Assembly: GCA_028876695.1 (NCBI GenBank)
Contig: JAGWRH010000410.1
Location: forward strand, 1 to 7,696
From: Acidobacteriota bacterium
GTDB taxonomy: Bacteria; Acidobacteriota; Terriglobia; Acidiferrales; UBA7541
Length of the DNA: 7,696 nt
Direction: 5' to 3'
Made by a program: the position numbers and the translations under genes. Below are positions 1 to 4,753 of the stretch, one piece after another (within the stretch, counting starts at the first letter, position 1; each line of letters starts with the position of its first letter). The notes under the pieces are model-generated. The model did no database searches and was not told where the DNA came from. It saw nothing but the letters and a program-made list of their open reading frames with translations.

Positions 1-147
1 GCGAATGGTGCCACGCAGAACGGGATAACGCACTTCGAGCGCGTCAAGCACCGAGCGCGTGGTTACCGGGCCGGCGACGTCGAGCTGCACTTCGCTATCG
101 ACTTTCGCGAGCGTGCGAAGATGCGCGGGAATGACCACGCGAATCAT
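1..147 (-). CDS. MoaD/ThiS-family beta-grasp protein, 3' part outside window
   Basis: The first 49 codons are visible; the gene runs off the left edge. The translation opens MIRVVIPAHLRTLAKVDSEV and continues with a strand-helix pattern (QLDVAGPVTTRSVLDALE, then RYPVLRG). This is the usual start of the small ubiquitin-like sulfur-carrier fold of MoaD and ThiS. Family members carry sulfur as a thiocarboxylate on a C-terminal Gly-Gly, but that end is not in the window, so carrier function cannot be confirmed. The ATG overlaps the stop of the upstream BNR protein in an ATGA arrangement, so translation is probably coupled to it. A GGAGG lies 13 bases upstream (165-161), farther than the optimal spacing. 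There is no sign of molybdopterin or thiamin genes nearby, so a dedicated role with the BNR protein is as likely as cofactor synthesis. The family call is fairly secure; the function is not. Confidence 0.75.
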   Translation of the reverse strand, partial: MIRVVIPAHLRTLAKVDSEVQLDVAGPVTTRSVLDALEVRYPVLRGTIR

Positions 148-1322
148 CGCAGCGTTTGCACCTCCACGGAGAAGACCGCCGGGAGATTTTCGGCGATGGG
201 TTGCCAGGTATCGCCGGCGTCCGGCGAGCAATACACCTGGCCGCCGGTGGTGCCGAAATAGACGCCGCAGGAATCGAGCGAATCGACGGCCATGGCATCG
301 CGCAGAACGTTGACATAGCAATCGCGCCGCGGAAGACCCTTGGTGAGAGCCTCCCATTCGTTTCCGCCGGAGCGGCTGCGATAGACCTGCAGCGTGCCGT
401 CGATCGGGAAATGCTGGCTGTCGCTCTTGATGGGCACGACGTAGATCGTTTCGGGCTCGTGCGCGTGCACGTCGATGACGAAGCCGAAATCCGTGGGCAG
501 ATTGCCGCTCACTTCACGCCACTGATCGCCGGCATTGTCGGTGCGCATCACGTCCCAGTGCTTTTGCATGAACACGGTGTTGGGCCGCGATGGATGCAGC
601 GCGATGTGGTGAACGCAGTGGCCCACTTCGGCTTCCGGATCGGGAATGTAATTCGATTTCAAACCTTTGTTGATGGGCTTCCAGGTTTTTCCGCCGTCGT
701 CGGTGCGAAACGCGCCGGCGGCGGAAATCGCGATGTACATGCGCTGCGGATCCTTGCCGTCGAGCAGAATGGAGTGCAGACCCATGCCGCCCGCTCCGGG
801 ACTCCATTTCGGACCGGTGCCGTGGCCGCGCAAGCCGGAAAGCTCGTGCCAGGAGTGCGCGCCATCGGTGGATCGAAAAAGCGCGGCGTCCTCGACGCCC
901 GCGAAAACCGTGTCTGGATCGTTTAGCGACGGTTCGACGTGCCAGACGCGCTTAAATTCCCAGGGATGCTGCGTGCCGTCGTACCACTGATGCGTGGTGA
1001 GCGGCTTGCCGCTTTCGGCGGAAGTGTCGTACACGAATTTATTGCTTGCGCCGGAGGGAAACTCGCCGGGAGCGGGCATCTTTTCGCCGCCGGGCGTTTC
1101 CCAGGTCTTGCCGCCGTCGCTGGAACGCTGGATGATCTGGCCGAACCAGCCGCTGGTTTGCGATGCGTAGATGCGATTCGGATCGACCGGCGAACCTTTC
1201 ATGTGATAAATCTCCCAGCCGGCGAAGAGCGGCTCGCTGACCGTCCAATTCTTGCGCTTGCCGTCGGAAGACAAAATGAATGCGCCCTTGTGGGTGCCGA
1301 CCAAAACGCGAACGCTGCTCAT
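144..1322 (-). CDS. BNR/Asp-box repeat (sialidase-like beta-propeller) protein
   Basis: This 392-residue protein is built from recurring Asp-box motifs of the S-x-D-x-G-x-T-W type. Clear copies are at residues 67-75 (SSDGGKTWE), 151-158 (STDGAHSW), 207-214 (TDDGGKTW), 261-268 (TDNAGDQW) and 366-373 (SPDAGDTW). Degenerate copies lie near 18-26 and 316-323. The spacing of about 50-85 residues suggests a six- or seven-bladed beta-propeller like those of sialidases and YVTN/BNR proteins. There is no signal peptide or membrane segment, so it should be cytosolic, unlike typical secreted sialidases. I cannot identify the sialidase arginine triad, so enzymatic activity is not supported; database names such as exo-alpha-sialidase for this type should be read with caution. 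The ATG start is backed by a GGGGAG ribosome site. Its stop overlaps the MoaD-like ATG by four bases, which suggests the two proteins act together. Confidence 0.88.
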   Translation of the reverse strand: MSSVRVLVGTHKGAFILSSDGKRKNWTVSEPLFAGWEIYHMKGSPVDPNRIYASQTSGWFGQIIQRSSDGGKTWETPGGEKMPAPGEFPSGASNKFVYDTSAESGKPLTTHQWYDGTQHPWEFKRVWHVEPSLNDPDTVFAGVEDAALFRSTDGAHSWHELSGLRGHGTGPKWSPGAGGMGLHSILLDGKDPQRMYIAISAAGAFRTDDGGKTWKPINKGLKSNYIPDPEAEVGHCVHHIALHPSRPNTVFMQKHWDVMRTDNAGDQWREVSGNLPTDFGFVIDVHAHEPETIYVVPIKSDSQHFPIDGTLQVYRSRSGGNEWEALTKGLPRRDCYVNVLRDAMAVDSLDSCGVYFGTTGGQVYCSPDAGDTWQPIAENLPAVFSVEVQTLR

Positions 1323-1327
1323 GTTCT

Positions 1328-1333
1328 CTCCCC
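1328..1333 (-). promoter_or_regulatory. Ribosome binding site of the BNR protein
   Basis: The minus strand reads AAAGGGGAGAGAAC directly before the ATG at 1322. The purine-rich GGGGAG sits five bases from the start codon and fixes this start. It is the best Shine-Dalgarno sequence in the minus-strand block. Confidence 0.6.
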
Positions 1334-1390
1334 TTTCCGTTTTTAGGTGACGACCCTATGCGATCTTCGGAAATTGTTGCCGCCAATTGC

Positions 1391-1410
1391 CCGACTGGCT
1401 GCCCAATCGG
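1391..1410 (-). terminator. Hairpin between HxlR and BNR genes, possible terminator without U-tract
   Basis: Read on the minus strand, CCGATTGG-GCAG-CCAGTCGG folds into an eight-pair stem (one G-U pair) with a four-base loop. On the plus strand the same pair becomes a C-A mismatch, so the structure favours the minus-strand transcript. It lies 63 bases past the HxlR stop codon and 68 bases before the BNR start. No run of U follows, so it may be a weak or Rho-assisted terminator, an RNA-stability element, or part of the BNR leader. The rest of the 151-bp gap shows nothing else I can defend, including no convincing BNR promoter. Confidence 0.35.
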
Positions 1411-1473
1411 AGGATTGTGAAGTCCGCGAACATTACGCCTCGGTTCCACGCGACCCAACGGCCATCGTGTCGC

Positions 1474-1932
1474 TTAGAACGGCAGGCGCCATTCACCGTC
1501 TACCTGCAAAGCATTCGGATCACCCTGCTGCCATCGGCGGCGCACTTCATCGAGGATCGCCGCGCGGTTTTGAGCCATGACGTCGATGGCCGCGCAGGCC
1601 GCGTCGGTTTCTTCGTGGCGAGCGCCCCAAATCAGCAGCTCCAGAAGCACGGGAGCAAGGTCGATGCCTTTCTGCGTTAAACGATACGCGATGCTGCGGG
1701 AGTCGCTCGGGTTGCGCTCGCGCACGATGATTCCCGCCGCTTCCAGCTTTCGCAAACGATCCGCCAGAATATTCGTAGCGATCGCTTCGCCCGATCCCTG
1801 GAACTGCTTGAAGGTGCGGAACGCGCGCACCATCATGTCGCGCACGATCAGCAAAGACCAGCGATCGCCGAGGATTTCCAGCGAGACGCTGACCGGACAA
1901 CCGGAACGGCGATTCGGCCTAGGCCTGGTCAC
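1474..1932 (-). CDS. HxlR-family (DUF24) winged-helix transcriptional regulator
   Basis: This 152-residue protein matches the HxlR/DUF24 family of MarR-like dimeric winged-helix regulators. Seen in sequence are the N-terminal RRSGCPVS with the near-universal cysteine (C12), ILGDRWSLLIVRDMM (residues 20-34), the recognition-helix region ATNILADRLRKLEAAGI (52-68) and the wing with RSIAYRLTQKG (79-89). A variable helical tail with a second cysteine (C113) follows. In characterised relatives such as YodB and HypR the N-terminal cysteine senses quinones, aldehydes or oxidants; that is an analogy here. The GTG is the only possible start, because an in-frame TGA lies five codons upstream with no other start codon between. 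There is no Shine-Dalgarno and the predicted promoter ends within a few bases of GTG, so the mRNA is probably leaderless. It follows the peptidase gene by 69 bp on the same strand but has its own promoter. Its target genes cannot be told from the window, though autoregulation is likely. Confidence 0.93.
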   Translation of the reverse strand: MTRPRPNRRSGCPVSVSLEILGDRWSLLIVRDMMVRAFRTFKQFQGSGEAIATNILADRLRKLEAAGIIVRERNPSDSRSIAYRLTQKGIDLAPVLLELLIWGARHEETDAACAAIDVMAQNRAAILDEVRRRWQQGDPNALQVDGEWRLPF

Positions 1933-1941
1933 GACCCGCGG

Positions 1942-1970
1942 ACGATATCAAAATCACTTTCAACTTGCAA
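1942..1970 (-). promoter_or_regulatory. HxlR gene promoter, extended -10
   Basis: On the minus strand TTGCAA (1970-1965) is followed by a 17-base spacer and TATCGT (1947-1942). The spacer ends in TGA, giving the extended -10 pattern TGnTATnnT. Each hexamer matches the sigma70 consensus at four of six positions. A start seven bases after the -10 would fall near 1935, only about three bases before the GTG at 1932. Confidence 0.5.
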
Positions 1971-1971
1971 G
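1956..1971. promoter_or_regulatory. Putative operator: ACTTTCA/ACTTGCA direct repeat plus CTTGCAAG palindrome
   Basis: Plus-strand 1956-1969 holds two adjacent heptamers, ACTTTCA and ACTTGCA, differing at one base. The perfect 8-bp palindrome CTTGCAAG covers 1964-1971. The palindrome sits over the -35 hexamer of the HxlR gene, a position where a bound dimer would block transcription. HxlR proteins generally bind short inverted repeats near their own promoters, so this is a candidate autoregulatory site. Confidence 0.4.
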
Positions 1972-2001
1972 CGAGATCGATAACCTGAAAGCCGGACGCG
2001 A

Positions 2002-4314
2002 TTACGGGAAGAGTTGAACGCGCCGCGAGACGACGGTGACATCGCCATCCTGGGACGGAATCGCAGTCAGGGGCCGAGCATTCAACAGAAACGCGCCCGC
2101 AGGAGGCAGCCCAAACGAGCGGTCAATGGCGGTTACCTCAACCATTTTTCCAACTGGCAACGTGAAACTAATGTTGAGGCCCGCGGGCGGCATTCTGGGG
2201 CAGGAGTAAGCCGTCCAGCCATTGAAGAACCGCGCGGCGCGCGGACTTTCGGGTTCGACCAGTTGGCCTTCCATGCGCACGCCAGCAACGTTGGAACCCG
2301 GCGGGAAAAAAATCGCGCCTTCGGGCGCGGCTCGTTCAGAACGGAGCAATGCGGAGTAGCGGCGGCGATTTCCTTCGACGGAAGAATCGAGGATGGTGAA
2401 AGTCGGCGCGGCAAAGTCGAGATGCGGGGCATCGGCGACGAAACTCGCGCGCGTATCCCACGGGAAGGCGCGATGCTCGGCGCGCTGGAACGCGCCGGCA
2501 AGTTGAATCGCCGCTTGCAGGCGACCCGAATCGGGATAGACGACCCAACGTGCCATGCCGGAATCGGCGTCCAGCGCATAATCGAAATTCACGCGCTCGG
2601 GAGATCGTGCGGAATATGCGGGAACCACCGTGGCGGCGAAGGCAGCGAGCGCGACGGCCGCGAACGGAGTCCAGCGTAGAGAAAAGCCGCCGATTCCGGC
2701 GATCTGGCGCAGGTCCGAGCAAAGAGGAAAAAGCGGCGTGACCAGCAGCGCGGCGGCGAGCGCGATGCCCACGAGCGCCTGATTGCCGATGCCTCGATAC
2801 AACAACAAAATGAGCGGCATTTGAACGATGGCCGAAGCGGCCAGCGGCAGAAGCAACGCGAGATCGCGCGTCCACCTATATTCACGCGGCAACAGCACAG
2901 CGGGTAAGCTGGCCACGACGGCTGCGAGCGCAGGTACTAGCACGATGTAGCTCAGACCGGGACTTGCGATGGCGAGGATGATCGAAGCCAGCGCGCCCCA
3001 GGCCCACGCGCCGGCCCACAGACCCCAAAATCCAGCAGCGCGTGCGGCCAGAGATCCGCCCGCGATCATCAGGGCGATGCCGAGCAGGGCGAAGGCGATT
3101 TCCATCGGCAACGGATACGCGACCCACGCGACCGGTGTGGCGCCGGCAATTGCCAACATTAAGCGAAGAGCCAGGCCCAGGAGTCCGGTGGCGATAAAGA
3201 TCGCGAGCCACCCGCACGTTCCCCAGAGGATTTGTGAGGCGGCCAAGCGCTTCTTGTAAGCGAGCCACAACGCCTGAGCGATCAGCAAGAAAACGGCGAG
3301 GATGGCGAGCGCAAGCGTTCGATTTCCGGGCCATCGCACGATACTTCGGCCGAACACATCGAAATAGACGGCATCTGCATCAGAACCGGCGGGAAAATTT
3401 GCGTTCGCGAGAGCGAGAACGGACGCGAGGCCGTTGGCACCCTGATCCTGCAGGCTGGAAAGGCTGAGGTTGCCGAAATTATCGAGCGGAGTGTGGTAAA
3501 CGGCCACGCGGCCGACAAAAGCGAAGTTCAGGCCCTGGTAACCGGCGTTTTTGAACACGGTGAAATCCGTGTCGTTCGGAAGCAACTTATAAATGGTGTA
3601 GAAGATGGAACTGGTCACGTGGTGCGTTGCGTTGCGGGCGTACAAATTGAGCGCCCAGTTGTTGGCGCTGCCGGTTTCGAACATCAGCGCCGGGCCGGAG
3701 GCGCCGCGATTATCGAGATTCACATCCGCGCGTATCTGGCGGGCCCACGGATCGGAATAGACAAAGGCGCGGGCGCCAAGCAAACCGGGTTCTTCGCCAT
3801 CGTCGAGCAGCAGAATGATCGAATGGCGCGGAGGCGGCGTGGATTTCAGCGCGCGCGCGACTTCAAGAACGGAGGCCATGCCGGCGCCGTCGTCGGCATC
3901 TCCCGGGCCCGCGGCCACGGAGTCGTAATGCGCGGAGAGCAGGACGGCTCCGCCGGGCTGGGTGCCGTCGAGGCGAGCGAGAATATTGTTCACCGTGGCG
4001 CATTGGCCGGAATCGCCGCACGCGAAACCGGTATGCACCGCGGGCTGATATCCGAGGCGGGTGAGCTCGGCGAGGATGCGCCCGCGGACGGCGTCGTTCG
4101 CGGAACTGCCGATGGGGTGGGGCATGTCGTCGCCGAGAACGCCATGCAGCATGGCGAGAGCGCGCGCGGCGGAGAATTCGTTGGGCGGTGCGGACGCGGA
4201 TTTTCCATGCGGCGGATGAAGCGCGAGAAGAGAAAAAGCAATGGCAAGCGTCAAAACGGCTGCACTTGACGCGATGCGGCGAAATGCCGGCTCGGAATTG
4301 CGGTTCAACACCAT
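2002..4314 (-). CDS. M28-family zinc metallopeptidase with multi-span membrane domain (ERMP1-like)
   Basis: This 770-residue protein has an N-terminal hydrophobic segment (about 17-33), an M28 peptidase domain (about 45-305), eight likely membrane spans (about 333-353, 364-390, 402-420, 425-450, 452-475, 484-505, 512-530, 548-566) and a soluble C-terminal domain (about 570-770). All M28 metal ligands are visible: H129 in SAHYDS, D141 in DDGAG, E175 after catalytic E174 in DDGEE, D201 in NLDNRG and H274 in VYHTPLDN. It should therefore be an active di-zinc exopeptidase facing outside the cytoplasm. The layout resembles eukaryotic ERMP1 (Felix-ina) and fungal vacuolar membrane M28 proteases rather than ordinary secreted aminopeptidases. 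The substrate is unknown. The ATG at 4314 is the only Met before the first hydrophobic stretch. Its ribosome site is weak (GAG only), and a good promoter lies just upstream. The next gene on the strand, the HxlR regulator, starts 69 bp beyond its stop. Confidence 0.93.
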   Translation of the reverse strand: MVLNRNSEPAFRRIASSAAVLTLAIAFSLLALHPPHGKSASAPPNEFSAARALAMLHGVLGDDMPHPIGSSANDAVRGRILAELTRLGYQPAVHTGFACGDSGQCATVNNILARLDGTQPGGAVLLSAHYDSVAAGPGDADDGAGMASVLEVARALKSTPPPRHSIILLLDDGEEPGLLGARAFVYSDPWARQIRADVNLDNRGASGPALMFETGSANNWALNLYARNATHHVTSSIFYTIYKLLPNDTDFTVFKNAGYQGLNFAFVGRVAVYHTPLDNFGNLSLSSLQDQGANGLASVLALANANFPAGSDADAVYFDVFGRSIVRWPGNRTLALAILAVFLLIAQALWLAYKKRLAASQILWGTCGWLAIFIATGLLGLALRLMLAIAGATPVAWVAYPLPMEIAFALLGIALMIAGGSLAARAAGFWGLWAGAWAWGALASIILAIASPGLSYIVLVPALAAVVASLPAVLLPREYRWTRDLALLLPLAASAIVQMPLILLLYRGIGNQALVGIALAAALLVTPLFPLCSDLRQIAGIGGFSLRWTPFAAVALAAFAATVVPAYSARSPERVNFDYALDADSGMARWVVYPDSGRLQAAIQLAGAFQRAEHRAFPWDTRASFVADAPHLDFAAPTFTILDSSVEGNRRRYSALLRSERAAPEGAIFFPPGSNVAGVRMEGQLVEPESPRAARFFNGWTAYSCPRMPPAGLNISFTLPVGKMVEVTAIDRSFGLPPAGAFLLNARPLTAIPSQDGDVTVVSRRVQLFP

Positions 4315-4329
4315 CGCTCAGTGCGCGCC

Positions 4330-4358
4330 ATGCTAGGCCGCGGCCTCGGCTTAGTCAA
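4330..4358 (-). promoter_or_regulatory. Sigma70-like promoter of the M28 peptidase gene
   Basis: The minus strand has TTGACT (4358-4353, five of six consensus bases), a 17-base spacer and TAGCAT (4335-4330, four of six). Transcription would start near 4323, leaving a leader of about nine bases before the ATG at 4314. This is the best promoter match I found in the window. Confidence 0.6.
4335..4346. promoter_or_regulatory. 12-bp perfect palindrome in the M28 promoter spacer
   Basis: AGGCCGCGGCCT is its own reverse complement and fills the promoter-proximal half of the spacer, touching the -10 hexamer. Its location suits a repressor operator. GC-rich DNA yields such palindromes by chance more often than AT-rich DNA, so the regulatory reading is only a suggestion. 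Confidence 0.3.
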
Positions 4359-4554
4359 CCACTCCAAAGTACTGGCGATCGCACGCTGCGGCAACGAGCG
4401 CTTCGGAAATTTCGCGGAGGAATGATGGCGCGGGCGCGGTGTTAACCGGTCGCCGGCGCTGACCCGTGCCATGAATGATCGCGCTGCGCTACTTAGATCG
4501 AACTTTTTGCCATGAAGGATGCATGTTTGCGGAAGCAGCAAAAAATCGTCACCG

Positions 4555-4580
4555 AACGTGAAAACGCGGCTTTACACGTT
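4555..4580. repeat. Imperfect inverted repeat upstream of smc
   Basis: AACGTG at 4555-4560 is mirrored by CACGTT at 4575-4580. The arms extend inward to ten bases with a single mismatched pair, around a six-base centre (CGCGGC). It overlaps a weak -35 candidate (TTTACA, 4571-4576). It could be a protein-binding site or an RNA hairpin in the smc leader. A run of T follows on the minus strand only about ten bases away, and no minus-strand gene reads into it, so it is unlikely to be a terminator. Confidence 0.4.
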
Positions 4581-4744
4581 GCGGGCGCCGTGTTAAGTTT
4601 TGATCCCGTAACCGCCGATCCGGTAGCGCCAGGCGGAAGGGCCATCGATCATCGTCCCTCCCAACGTTTCTGTCCCGGAGCACTTCCTTACCAAAACAAG
4701 ACTGACGCATCTTCTGCGGCAAGCGCGGCAGGAGCTGAGCGAGC

Positions 4745-4750
4745 GAGGGG
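4745..4750 (+). promoter_or_regulatory. Ribosome binding site of smc
   Basis: GAGGGG lies three bases before the GTG at 4754. The spacing is tight, but this GTG gives the canonical SMC beginning MLKLRKVELFGFKSF, so it decides the start. The CTG immediately before it is a less likely alternative. Confidence 0.45.
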
Positions 4751-4753
4751 CTG

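Larger units (their letters stand above)
4315..4753. other. Divergent intergenic region between M28 peptidase and smc
   Basis: No gene is supported in this 439-bp stretch. The left end carries the peptidase promoter. The middle holds a 26-bp imperfect inverted repeat (4555-4580). The right end carries the smc ribosome site. A small frame at 4512-4760 on the plus strand has no ribosome site and no recognisable protein features, so I do not call it. The smc promoter could not be placed with confidence; TTTACA (4571-4576) with TAAGTT (4594-4599) at 17 bases is a weak candidate. Confidence 0.6.

Noticed and set aside
156..926. 256-residue plus-strand frame opposite the BNR gene
   Set aside because: The opposite strand encodes repeated Asp boxes, which is decisive. 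This frame is its shadow.
3493..4269. 258-residue plus-strand frame opposite the M28 catalytic domain
   Set aside because: All M28 zinc ligands are on the other strand, and this frame shows no domain.
4305..4541. 78-residue minus-strand frame overlapping the M28 start
   Set aside because: It spans the predicted peptidase promoter and shows no protein features. Its overlap with the peptidase start appears accidental.
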